Shown here piece by piece: positions 23,991-33,657 of a DNA stretch of 64,000 nucleotides. The position numbers were made by a program, and so were the translations under genes. This DNA comes from Oryzias latipes (taxonomy: Eukaryota > Chordata > Actinopteri > Beloniformes > Adrianichthyidae). The notes under the pieces are model-generated. The model searched no databases. It was not told the origin of the DNA and was given only the letters and a program-made list of their open reading frames with translations. How positions within the stretch are numbered: position 1 is the stretch's first letter; each line of letters begins with the position of its first letter. The stretch covers positions 5,213,325-5,277,324 of the forward strand of contig NC_019879.2 of the NCBI RefSeq assembly GCF_002234675.1, written 5' to 3'.

Positions 23991-24122
23991 ATTTAATTAA
24001 ATAGAGGGATCCTAATATCAGACAAAGTAACTGGGATCGCCTACAGCAACCCCAATGAGTCTGCACAGGACAAAGCAGGGAAGTATCTGAGTTTCATGCA
24101 CAGAAAACAATTGTGACTAATA

Positions 24123-24330
24123 TAACCCTTGTGCTATCCTATAGGGTCCAGGTGACCCGATCCTTTCATTGACGTGTTCTCCCTACCATGACAAAGGTGG
24201 ATAAAGGTGAAGAGGATTTCATGTAATCCATGGACACCAGTGAAGATCACAAATCATTGAAGAAAAAAGGTTCAGCGCACTGTCTACTGGGTCTAGATGA
24301 CCCCACTTCCAATGTTAAAGTGCCTAGGAT
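24123..24330 (-). mobile_element. piggyBac-like MITE (family B), one end eroded
   Basis: Same family as the 26376 and 45121 copies, in the orientation of the 26-kb copy. The left terminus TAACCCTTGTGCTATCC is intact; the right stops at GTGCCTAGGAT, so the second terminus is lost. It lies just beyond the hpx polyadenylation region. Confidence 0.8.
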
Positions 24331-24462
24331 GAAACAACGGATAATGGGATTATCGCTTTTTACTACTCTGAACATTGGAATAATAATTGCTGCGGATCTT
24401 TTTGGACAACATCACAGTCCCAGAAAGAAAAGAAAAAACATTTGCACGAAAGGACCACAGAC

Positions 24463-24519
24463 TTTATTTTGGATTATAAACATCCTTTTACAAGGAAGTA
24501 AGACATGCTGAGGTTTATT
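24463..24519 (-). terminator. hpx: hpx polyadenylation signals
   Basis: Two AATAAA hexamers on the minus strand (24519-24514 and 24468-24463) lie 119 and 170 nt past the stop codon. Either would give a short 3' UTR ending before the MITE remnant at 24330. Confidence 0.6.
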
Positions 24520-24637
24520 TTAATGTAAACAAAACTGTCTTTTAGTGAGTCCTCTTGCCAGTCGCCGTGTCATTGTTTTTCCATTGCCAGTGTGTTGAAA
24601 GTGACTCTGTTGCATTCAGTCCTGTCAAGTTAGCCTC

Positions 24638-24867
24638 TTAGTGGTCGCAGCCGAACAACTCCAGGGAAATTCTGTGCTGCTCAGGAAGGGCCCTGGCAGC
24701 TACAAAGGTTTTGGGGCTCTCAAAGTGGTAGTAGTGGTTTCCTCTGAACACTTTCACTCCTCCGGGACCGCACATGGCGCCGTCGACCTTCTTCAGGATG
24801 GAGATAGGACGCTTGTTTGTTGCAGTGCGAGGGGTGGCACTCATATCTACATCGTACATGTGCCGAT
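24638..24867 (-). CDS. hpx: hpx coding exon 10 (terminal)
   Basis: A 230-nt terminal exon encodes about residues 355-430 and the TAA stop. It includes KKVDGAMCGPGGVKVFRGNH and the family-typical C-terminal Cys (LFGCDH). The acceptor is TCTCCACAG. AATAAA signals on the minus strand follow at 24519-24514 and 24468-24463. Confidence 0.95.
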
Positions 24868-27800
24868 CTGTGGAGACAAAAAGAAGACGGGTTTTTAGAG
24901 GGGTTTGATGTGTCTTCCGTTGCATCAAGCAGCTTCATCTTCTCTAGATCAAAGATCTTCATCCTTAGTCTTCCTCTGATTTTCTTGATAGATATTTTCA
25001 CTTCTACCAGTCCACCAACTGTTTCTCAACATGAACTCCTTCACCTTTGTTAACCCTCCCACTTGTACCTGATTTACAGTTTCTTCCACACAGATATATT
25101 TTGTTGTGTTCCAACATTTTATAGTCCTCTCCTTTCTACTGTGCTTCTTTATATTTCCAGATTTGTTTCAATTTATTCCCTTCCCTCTGCAGACATTATG
25201 GAAATGGTCTCATTTTTATTCTGCTTTATCTGTGCATTAATTCACACAAACTGTCACACATCCACTCACCAGTGGAGGGATGCTGTGGGTTTAGTGTCTT
25301 GCATAGTATGACAGGTGCCAGAAAGTGAGTGATCATCTATACGGAGAGGAGATGATTCCCCCACCTCTTCATCAACATTTACCTACCTGTTTGTCTGTAA
25401 ATTTTCTTTCCATAAAGCTCAGCACCAGTCTTGTCTGAAACTGATATAAATAGCTTGATCTATTCTCTCGCTTGGCTTCATGGTGAGGCAGACTCACTGT
25501 ATGCACACATACTTGCTGCAACTTTGCATCCTGATCTTAAAAGCTGACTCTTCCACTTACCTCCCACTTTCCAAAAGTGAAATCGAAATGTCAAGTTAAA
25601 TCCATTAAAATGCTAAAGAGCTCATTGAATTAATTAAGAATAATGTTAAAGTCTATCATAAAGCTTTTCAAATGAACCTTTCTAGGTTGTAAAAAGCATT
25701 GGTACCCTTGCAAAAACACGATGAACACCCCAGGAATAGTTCCATACAGAGAAAACAACACACACTGCTTCAGTGACTGTTTACACATCAAACCCTAAAC
25801 TAGAAAGCCAAGAATGGGCTATTTGAAGGACATAAGTACAAATAAAGCTTAGTCAGTAACAAAACATATGTGTGTTTGCAGGGGGCATTTCAGCTCAATT
25901 TCCTTTTTTGAAAATTCAGATTTTAGTGAGAAAAAAAAAATCTGCTGCTGAAGTCTAATGGGGTAGAGTTCTGAACCTCCAAACTGCAGTTAACATGCAG
26001 CTGACGGGAAAAAAACTCACTGCAACAAGTCAAATGCTGCACTTCTGCTCAGCGGGGAAGAAAACAGCTAAAGTTTTTCTTTTTCTATGCATAAAACAAA
26101 TTTGCATGAAAGCTGATTGTAAAATGTATTACCCTGTTCAGGTTAGATGTTTTCCCATTTACATGTATTTTATGCAGAAAGTCACATAAAATATAAATTC
26201 AGAAGATGTGATAAACAAGTTAAGTAGTTTCTCTTGTTCGGCTCACTTAGAAGAAGATGTTTAAGTTTTCATGACCAAGTGGTTTAAAAAGTCTGACTCA
26301 GAGTGCTAACAATTCACTTAAAAAAATTGAAAATATCAAGAAAATATAGCTTTACTTCAGATAAAAACTACATTTTAACCCTTGTGCTATTTTAGATGAC
26401 CCCACCCTTACATTGACGTGTTCTCCCTACCATGACAAAGGTGGATAAAGGTGGAAAGATTTCATGTAATCCATGGACACCAGTGAAGATCACAAATCAT
26501 TGAAGAAAAAAGGTTCAGAGAACTGTCTAGTGGGTCTAGATGACCCAACTCCCAATGTTAAAGTGCCTAGAATAGCACAAGGGTTACAACAGTCCCTTCC
26601 AGCACTAACAGTTTAAATTTTTTTGCCAGGTTACCTTTGATGATGTGGGCAATATGGCGGTCCTGGCAGACAAATGCAGCATCGATGGGGCCCTTAATGC
26701 CCAGCTCCGCCTGCACAGGCTTGGGATAACCGGCCAGGTGGGTGTGCGGCTCACCGACTCTGTAAACGAAGAGCTGATCATCCTGCAAGTACAAATCCAA
26801 AACAAGAGTCTTACTTCAGGTCTGACGGTCAAAATCACGACAGGTTTGGGTCTGATTTCACGGTACTTTGATCATGTAGAGGTGACTGTTGTAGGAGAAG
26901 ACAGCGTCCACCTCGCTGTGCAGCTCCTTGAAGGCGCTCTCGATGGTGTCGGCCTTCAGTGTGTCGTTGCCTTCGTCCTTACGAATGTAATGGTGGCCTG
27001 CACAAAAGGAGATGTTGCAAAGTGTAAAAAAAAAAAATCAGCAAACGATAGTTAGTTGTGTCAAACCGACCACTGTTGAAAACAACCCAAATGCAAGGAC
27101 CTGGATCTCACATTACACACCAGTTCTTGTTAATTGGTGCTCACTTCAGTCCCACTCCGATCATCTTTTAGATCATCATTAGGATTATGCCATTTTTTAT
27201 CTAAAATATAAAAACGTGCCGTTTTCAAGGACATAGTTTCTGCAGAGCAGCATAGTTCAACAGAAATTGACCTCTGAGTTGTGGAAGGGACTGTTTTGGG
27301 GAGTAAGGCCGCCCCCACTTCCTGTCACCCAGCTGTTTACACACTCTCCCACTAACTTACAGCCCTTCACAACTCCAGCCTGACATTTGCAGCGTATCAA
27401 AAAAGGCAAGCCATAAAGGAAATATCCAGCTGTACAGTTTTGAGTCGGATACCAGCTCAGACGAGGCAAACAAAGGCGTACATGAAACTAGTCGTGGATG
27501 CATCAGAGCCAGGAGCTTGTGGCCCAGCCAGCGTATTTCCTACATCACAAACGCAGGCTTTTTCAAACTGTTTTTTTTTCTGAATCACAATGATTTGAAT
27601 AAATAAATACTCAGAAAAGCTATTTTAGTCCTAATCTTCTGTTTCCATGTCCTCCATTATCAGAAAAAGGACACAAGAACATGTTAAAAACACAATTTTC
27701 GTCAGACTTGAAAAAGATTTGCCCTGAATACATCGTCACATCAACTGAATAAATCTGGAAAGGCACAGAAATGTAAAAAATTGTGGATAACGTGACATGT

Positions 27801-30800
27801 TTTGTTGTCACATACATCTCACCTCTGAAGGCATAAATGTTTCCTGTGTCGTCTGAGGTGATGGCATCCAGGTGGACTCTGCTGCAGCGCTCTCGCTCTT
27901 CGTGGTCGTTGTCCTCATCTGAACACAAGGTTGATCAATATTTTCTCTCTGTACGGTAAGGGCTTCAAAACAAACGTTTCTGCCAAAAAAAAGCTGCAAC
28001 ACCCTTTTAAACTGATTTAATTTGACACTTACCGAACTTGGAGCACCTCATGAAAAACTTGCGTGCATCTTTTGGGTATTTGCCGCGCACCTCTCCGGTT
28101 TTCGGGTCAAACTTGGAGAACTTGTGTCCGTGGAAGCAGTAGTAGTGCTCCATGAAGCGGAAAGCAGAGGTGCAGTTCGGCATGGACCTGAAATCCCTCT
28201 CATCGACGGTCTTGTTTTTAACATAGAAGTGGAAGATTTCGTTCTCTGCAAAAAAAACAAAAAAAAAACTTGGAATGATTCGGCTCTTTAGTTAACATGA
28301 CACATCAAATCCTACCAAACTTAAAAAGAAGATTCCACAGAGCAAAAATGAAGTTACTCAGCAAAAACATGGAAGCTTACTTTTGAAAAAGATGACAGAG
28401 TCTTCAACGCATTCGGGTTTGGGACACTCAACAGCAGCATCCAGGTGGTCGGGAATTCCAGGGAACACTTCAGAGATGGCTTTAGGGTAGCCTGCCTCCA
28501 GCTTGTGTTGGTAATAGGCAAACACTTTGTTGTCCTGCATCAAAGGATCACCTTAGTATCAGGTTGTTGTAGAATACACAATGTTTTTTGTATTCATACT
28601 GTAACTTTTAGTAAACAAGGGTTGACATTTTGACCCCTCCTTAATTCTTTTCTGCATCCAGATACGACACTACAACTCACATTACACTTCTGATACAATT
28701 GGAATCAGACCCTGCATTTGCAGCAGGGTTCAAACACTTTGACACTGATCCATACAGGGGGACGTCATAACGGGCATAGTTAGTCACTTCAGAGAACAAA
28801 AAGTTTGTGTGCCCTCAAAAATTTGTATCACTCAGGGCTGCTCCATGTCTGTTCCTCAAGACAGACATTGGTTTGTTCCAGTCCGCCTACGGTAAGCTAA
28901 TTAGCATGACCTAAATATTTCAATTTGAAACTTTATTAAGTATTGTTCATCTTTGAACTGGATTTTTCTTTATTCTCTTAGGTTCAACGTCTTTAATAAT
29001 GAGTTGTTAAATGTTAGGATTGTTTTGCAGGAGTAATTTTCATTTCATTGTGGATAAACAAATAAAAATTGAGGGTCAGGCATCCCACAAAAATGTCTAC
29101 AAGTGTACTTTTTTTCTAGATAAAGACCTTACCGACTTTCAGATTACAGACATACTTTCTCCTGTTTATTTATTTATTTTATCAGTTTATTTAACAGGCA
29201 GGGTGCAAAAACTGAGTGCAATAACCGGGTCTCTGTGCAATAACACACAATATTTATTATGCTGCACTCATTGCAACTCAACTTATTCTATTCTGTGTTG
29301 CTTATGCTATATTTAATCATTTCTGTACATATTGTACATATCTTTGATTAGATTTTGTTAACAGTAATTTTATTTCATTTCATTTTATTTTCACCCCTCC
29401 AAGGCTGCTACAATTTGATTGTATTGCCATGTTCAATGACAGTAAAGGATTCTGATTCTGATTAAAAGCGATGCTGCAATTCGCCAGAATTAAGGCCCGT
29501 ACACAACGGGACGAATATTCGCCAGGCGTTATTCGCCAGCGTTTTTCGCCACGTTTTTTGTGTTCACACCCAGGCGATTTTCGCTGACGATGAGCCGAGT
29601 GAACATGCAATTTCATTCCCTGACATTAGATGGCGCTTAATGTAAAACAGAAATACTCCTGTACACAAGGTGGCGCTGCGCAACTTTACGCTTTTTAAAG
29701 TCGCTTTTCACTCAGAAGAAGAGAGTAAGTATTTACGCGCTTGTCAGAATCATACAAAGAAAACATGAATATTTCAAGCACCAGTTGCTCCAACTGGTGC
29801 TTGGTTCGGGGATATTTTAGAATGTCCGTCATTATTTCTTCGCGGCTGTGTAGATGCAACTCGGCGTCTATCTTCTTCGCTGGTATGTGTGCTCAGCAAG
29901 GCAGTTTTGTGTTTGAGCGCCCCCAAGTTGTGTTTTACTGTAACTTCAGAAGCTCCAGACACGTGTGCAAAAGCGCCATTCTCATTGGTCGTATAGATTT
30001 CGACGTGACGCGTCAAACCAAAAGAACGAACCCGAGGCGTTTTTTAAAAAGTGACGCTTTGACGTGTGGCGTTTTTTCGGGTCGGTGTGCACACTCACAT
30101 TGGTGCCCTCTGTTTAGTAACGAAGCGTTAAACGTTGGCGAAAATCGCGGGCGAAATTCGTGTGAACAGGCCTTTAGCCTTATGGCTATTTTTTTTTATC
30201 TGTAGCCCCTGGACAGGTGTTAAAAATTGTCAACCTAAAAAGCTCAAAAATCAATCACATACAGTAATTGCAAAAATATATATAATAAATTTATTTATTT
30301 ATTTATTTTTATTTATTTATTTTTTTTTTAACTTGTCCTATCCAACAGCTGGGCAGACAGACGAGAGCTGAGGGCCTCTTGTGTTGGACATATTTTGCTT
30401 TAACAAGAGGGGTTATTAATCTTCTGACAAACCAAAGGTATGTCTGAATAAACCCCTTTTGTAATTGAGGCCAAACTTTATTAATTTCAATCATGTCTGA
30501 AAATCTTTGGTGTTGGACCGGACGGAAAAGGAAAGAGGGGAAGAAGAGAGAGGGACGCTAGAGAGAGGGGGGGGGTAGGGGGTGATAATAGGAGGGGAAG
30601 GGGGACAAGACCATGAAGCAGCATACAGCAACAAGTTTACTGGTTGTTAATCATTATGGTAAGTTTCAAATGCAGTACAAAAAGGGCGGGGCCCGTCCAC
30701 ACACACACTCCAATGTTACAAACACACCTGCTAGCCGCAAAAATGTCCACCTGTCGACATGTACACAAAACAGATAGTGTTCACACACGCATACGTATGC

Positions 30801-33657
30801 CTTAAAACCAACTAGTGTGAAATATTTCAGTCATTCAGTCATGCAAGCTATTAGTGCAAAGGTGAGCTAACACCAGCGCTCAGGTGAGGTTTTATGTTCT
30901 TCTAAAATGGATGGTGGAACGTGAAAAGAAGGAGGGAGAGTGCCCAGCCATCCCCACCCCAAGACCCCCACCGCAGCAGCAGCGGCAGCCGGAGTCCCCC
31001 CAACGCCACACGGGAACCGGCAGGGAACAACCGCCGCCCGGGCGACCAAGCCCGCCACCCAGGCCAGGGCCAGCAGGGCCGCCGCAAGGCCCCCAGAGCC
31101 AGAGGCCAGGGAAGCACGGAGGGAAAGAGAGGGCCGCCCCAGCCCAACCAGGAGAGCAGCCCCCCTGCCGCGCCGGGAGAACCCAACGCAGAGCCCCACC
31201 GGAGAAGGACGCCCACAGCCCCAAACGAGCACCCCACCACCGCCCAGGAGTTCCGGGCATCCCCCCCCCCAACCCCAGGTACGAGCCAGGACCCGCCAAG
31301 GGAGACCCGCTCCGCGCTCCAGGCAGCCATCCGCCCGGCCCACGGTTGGTCTAGGGAGGAGCGAGGCAGGGGGCCCGCCGCCCCCGCCCAGGAGGGGGGA
31401 ACCCCGGGGAAAAAAAAGAGGGCCCACAAGGGGTGTTATAAATATGGCCCGACCAGGCTCGGCCACAGTTGGAAATTTGGCGGGGCCCAGCACTCAGGAG
31501 CAAGGACCAGAACCCACCCCCCAGGGACCAGACAGCCCCGGCCCAGATGTAATGTGAACTCCCCCACCGCGCGGAGAGAGCACCGCCGGGCCCAGGAAGC
31601 CGGCACCCCGGGGACACGGCCGCCGTTGCAAAGGGGGGCCCACACCCCCCACCAGGGAAGAGGCAGGGGACAGACGGACCCAGGTCCCACCTTCCTTGCA
31701 AAATGTGTGTGCGTGTATGTGTGTTTGAGATGGTGTGTGTGTGCATGTGTGTGTGTTTATGTTGGGATGTATATATTGAGGGGGGAGGGGTGTGTGTACT
31801 AAGGGGGGTGCAGTTAAAATTGGCGGGTAGGGCACTAAGGGGACATCTCCTGATTACTCACAGTGACGTCCCCTCACCCTCCCCACCAAGGGGCCCTAAA
31901 TGTCTAAGGTGCGGTTAAAATTGGCGGGTAGGGTGCTAGGAGGACATCTGCTGCTTGCTGGCAGTGATGTCCAAGCACCCCCCCTACCAAGGGCCCTACA
32001 TGTCTAAGGTGCAAATAAAACCGAAAGAGGGGGGGCCCACTCCATACGGCAACCATAGGAGGGGGGCCACTGCCTAGTAAACCCCCCCCCCAAGGCTCAT
32101 CGCAGGCTAAGCCCCCCACCCCCTCACCCTATTATGAGGTTATATGAGGAAGGGGGTAAGTTGGGGACAGCTGATAGACTGTCCCCCGGTGGTCAAACAG
32201 CTGTCCCCCCCCCCCCCCCCAGCAAGGGGGCCAGGCCCACCCAGCCCAGGGGCCCCACCCCCGGAGGCGCCGACACCCCAGGCCCAGCACCACCCCCCCC
32301 ACACAGAGAGAGAGGAGCCAGAAAGCGCCGGCCCCCCCCGGAGCAAGCCCAGGCCCCCACCCCCAAACGCCGGCCCTAGAAGAGCTCTGGTCAGGCCTCG
32401 ACGGGGCCGAGGCAGCCAACCGGTCGGGGAAACCGCCGATGGCCTCAGCGGAGACCCCGACCCGTCAACCCCCCCTGCCCCGTACCAATAGTGGACACCC
32501 CCCCCCCCCCCCCAGAATGCCCCCCCACAGGTCAGGGCCGACAAGACCCCCCACCCCACCCCCCCCCCAGACCCCGCAGCCGAAGCGGAGGACACCCAGA
32601 GCGACCAGGGGCCCCAAGAGGGTTGTCCCGTCCCCCCACAGAGCCAGGGAAGGGCCGATCCCAGCCCCAGGCGTAGATGGGAAGCCCATCCAGCGTACTC
32701 TAAATTTATATATAATAAATTTAGATTTATTATATATACTCTAAATTTATATATAATAAATTTAGAGTACATATAAATAATATTTCTGCTTTGTCTCAAT
32801 CTCAACATACCAAGAAGAAGAACATGCGGTCGTGGTGGTTGGGGTCGTCCTCGTAGTGCATGCGGAAGGCAGCATCCACGTGTCCCAGGTGGTGATGGTC
32901 ATCCAGCTCAGCGAAAGACTTATTGGACAGCTCTGCTTGTCCATGGAAGCCTTTGAACAAATGGTCCTCTACAAGGAAAAGTGGGCCGTTTAAAAAAATA
33001 TATGGTTCTTTTGTCCTGTTTTCTAGTAGAACCTCAAAGGTTTTGCATGAATGCACAGAATTTAGATTTTTGCTCTCAAAAATGCTCAGTGGTGTATCGT
33101 GTTCTGTATTTTCAAACGTACCTTTGAAAAAGTAAGGGATTCCTTCTTCGTTCACAGCGACAGCATCCATCTCAATGCCTTTACAGCGGTCGCGGACAGC
33201 TCCTAGATTTCAAATGAGAATTGAAGTAAACGTTTAGTGGGATTTCTTTTGTGGAACAAATGGGTTGAGTGCTGAAACTTGCCTTTGCGGCGGTGTTCAT
33301 GGTGGCTGTTTAAAGAAGAAGAAGAACTTTTTAACAATATTTTACATCATAAAGTTTCCAAGACTTCCAAATAGCAGTCAAAAAATCTGTTTAAAACGTA
33401 AACGTTTGTCTTCCTCTTTGGTCCCCCTGAAGGAAAAGTCATACCCAAAGGTGAGCCTGCACAACAAATACAGGTCCGACTCCAAATCAGACTTGATATC
33501 AGTGAAGCAAATCTCTTATCAATATTAAACTTTAGTAATTTAATTCATTTTATAGAATGAAGACAAAAAAAACAAAAATGGAACGTTGTTCTACTTACTC
33601 AGCCCAGGCCAGAGCAAGGGCCAGGCAGAGAAACAAGGCCTGCGGGAGCAGCTTCAT
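24638..33657 (-). CDS. hpx: Hemopexin / warm-temperature-acclimation protein Wap65 (10 coding exons)
   Basis: The gene encodes a secreted heme-binding plasma glycoprotein of the hemopexin family, which in fish is the Wap65 acute-phase/warm-acclimation protein. Reading the minus strand gives ten exons: 33657-33599, 33305-33283, 33202-33122, 32968-32811, 28534-28381, 28245-28033, 27918-27823, 26997-26867, 26782-26635 and 24867-24638. Together they make 1293 nt (430 residues plus TAA) with every phase consistent and no stop or frameshift. Residues 1-19 form a signal peptide (MKLLPQALFLCLALALAWA), cleaved before an unusual His-rich start (DHHEHRR). Hemopexin-repeat signatures include FPGIPDHLDAAVEC (exon 5), HYYCFHGHKF with RCSKF (exon 6), SEVDAVFSYN (exon 8) and KVDGAMC with LFGCDH at the C-terminus. 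Candidate N-glycosylation sites are N70, N169, N182 and N272. The length matches fish Wap65 (about 430-445 aa). Expression in liver is expected from the family, not seen here. Which teleost paralogue (wap65-1 or wap65-2) it is cannot be settled from the sequence alone. Confidence 0.95.
26376..26586 (-). mobile_element. piggyBac-like MITE (family B) in hpx intron 9
   Basis: A complete 211-bp copy with CCCTTGTGCTAT / ATAGCACAAGGG inverted ends flanked by TTAA and TTAC. It sits 48 nt downstream of the exon 9 donor in the transcript direction. Confidence 0.85.
26635..26782 (-). CDS. hpx: hpx coding exon 9
   Basis: A 148-nt exon encodes about residues 306-354 (DDQLFVYRVGEPHTH, AGYPKPVQAELGI, IDAAFVCQDRHIAHIIK), two blades of the C-terminal propeller. 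The acceptor is ACTTGCAG and the donor GTAACC. A 211-bp MITE lies 48 nt inside the following intron. Confidence 0.95.
26867..26997 (-). CDS. hpx: hpx coding exon 8
   Basis: A 131-nt exon encodes residues 262-305 (HHYIRKDEGNDT, then SEVDAVFSYNSHLYMIK), with a sequon at N272. The acceptor is TTGTGCAG. The donor AAA|GTACCG is weak but is the only one that gives the phase 0 needed by exon 9; a GTGAAA five bases on would break the frame. Confidence 0.9.
27146..27712 (+). mobile_element. Family A element inside hpx intron 7
   Basis: A near full-length copy from CAGTCCCACTCCGATCATC to about ACAATTTTCGTCAGACTTG. It includes GACATAGTTTCTGCAGAGCA and GTGGATGCATCAGAGCC. It makes up much of the 0.8-kb intron between exons 7 and 8. 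Confidence 0.8.
27823..27918 (-). CDS. hpx: hpx coding exon 7 (inter-propeller hinge)
   Basis: A 96-nt exon encodes about residues 230-261. It starts with an acidic/basic hinge (DEDNDHEERERC) where mammalian hemopexin has a His-rich linker, then enters the second propeller (HLDAITSDDTGNIYAFR). The acceptor is GTGTTCAG and the donor GTGAGA. Confidence 0.93.
28033..28245 (-). CDS. hpx: hpx coding exon 6
   Basis: A 213-nt exon encodes about residues 159-229. It completes the N-terminal propeller (HYYCFHGHKFSKFDPKTGEV, FFMRCSKF) and carries sequons at N169 (NKT) and N182 (NCT). The acceptor is TTTTGCAG and the donor GTAAGT. Confidence 0.95.
28381..28534 (-). CDS. hpx: hpx coding exon 5
   Basis: A 154-nt exon encodes about residues 108-158, with the hemopexin motif GYPKAISEVFPGIPDHLDAA and paired cysteines (VECPKPEC). 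The acceptor is GATGCAG and the donor GTAAGC. Confidence 0.95.
29150..29465 (+). mobile_element. LINE 3'-UTR fragment in hpx intron 4
   Basis: Sequence typical of fish LINE 3' ends: GTGCAATAACACACAATATT, TTCTGTACATATTGTACAT and the terminal AATGACAGTAAAGGATTCTG followed by a (ATTCTG)n tail. There is no coding part. Confidence 0.65.
29493..30173. mobile_element. Non-autonomous PIF/Harbinger-like element in hpx intron 4
   Basis: The 681-bp element has ends AGGCCCGTACACAAC and, inverted, AGGCCTGTTCACACG, flanked by TTA on both sides (29490-29492 and 30174-30176). A 3-bp TTA duplication fits PIF/Harbinger. The interior has repeated TTCGCC/GGCGAA motifs near both ends. Confidence 0.7.
30277..32764 (-). 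mobile_element. GC-rich retroposon-like insert in hpx intron 4
   Basis: A ~2.4-kb segment bounded by the same 17-bp AT string TATATATAATAAATTTA at 30277-30293 and at 32748-32764 (also 32707-32723). Next to the left copy, the minus strand has an A/(TAAA)n tail (30294-30331) as in retroposed DNA. The interior (30900-32690) is extremely C-rich on plus, G-rich on minus, with many CpGs and several C-runs of 15-20 nt. It runs in the transcript direction of hpx. No recognisable protein is encoded; the many open frames come from the lack of A/T. The family is shared with 13505-13790. Its identity is unknown to me. Confidence 0.55.
31810..32010 (+). repeat. Tandem repeat, two ~100-bp units
   Basis: Unit 1 (31810-31910) and unit 2 (31911-32010) share GTTAAAATTGGCGGGTAGGG at the start and ATGTCTAAGGTGC across the end. 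They diverge in the middle. A third unit starts at 32011 (GCAAATAAAA) and then breaks off. Confidence 0.8.
32696..32766. repeat. AT-rich palindromic duplication at the edge of the GC-rich insert
   Basis: Two perfect 28-bp direct copies, starting TACTCTAAATTTATATATAA, lie at 32696-32723 and 32737-32764. Each is close to its own inverse, so the segment can fold as a hairpin. Confidence 0.8.
32811..32968 (-). CDS. hpx: hpx coding exon 4
   Basis: A 158-nt exon encodes residues 55-107 with a His-rich stretch (DDHHHLGHVDAAFRMHYEDD) and the repeat motif VDAAFRM. It contains the N70-K-S glycosylation sequon. The acceptor is CCTTGTAG, the donor GTATGT, and the exon ends in phase 0. It borders the 4.3-kb repeat-filled intron 4; the AT-rich palindromic end of the insert stops only about 45 nt from this exon. 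Confidence 0.95.
33122..33202 (-). CDS. hpx: hpx coding exon 3
   Basis: An 81-nt exon encodes about residues 28-54, including RDRCKGIEMDAVAV and YFFK, the beginning of the first hemopexin repeat. The acceptor is ATCTAG and the donor GTACGT. Confidence 0.93.
33283..33305 (-). CDS. hpx: hpx coding exon 2 (23-nt micro-exon)
   Basis: A 23-nt exon encodes residues 20-27 (DHHEHRRK), the start of the mature protein. Its acceptor is TTTAAACAG. Its donor reads AAAG followed by GCAAGT, so the following 80-nt intron (33282-33203) is a GC-AG intron. The phase fits both neighbours exactly. Confidence 0.85.
33599..33657 (-). CDS. hpx: hpx coding exon 1 (signal peptide)
   Basis: This exon holds the start codon, residues 1-19 and two bases of codon 20. 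The hydrophobic run LFLCLALALAWA is a typical secretory signal. The donor GTAAGT follows directly (33598-33593). This ATG was chosen because it opens the signal peptide and because a TATA-like box lies about 70 nt upstream. Confidence 0.95.

Noticed and set aside
30867-32808. Many long overlapping open frames on both strands (up to ~290 codons, Pro/Arg/Gly-rich)
   Set aside because: They come from extreme GC content with few A/T stop codons; all frames are open at once, composition is low-complexity, and the region is a repeat inside an intron.
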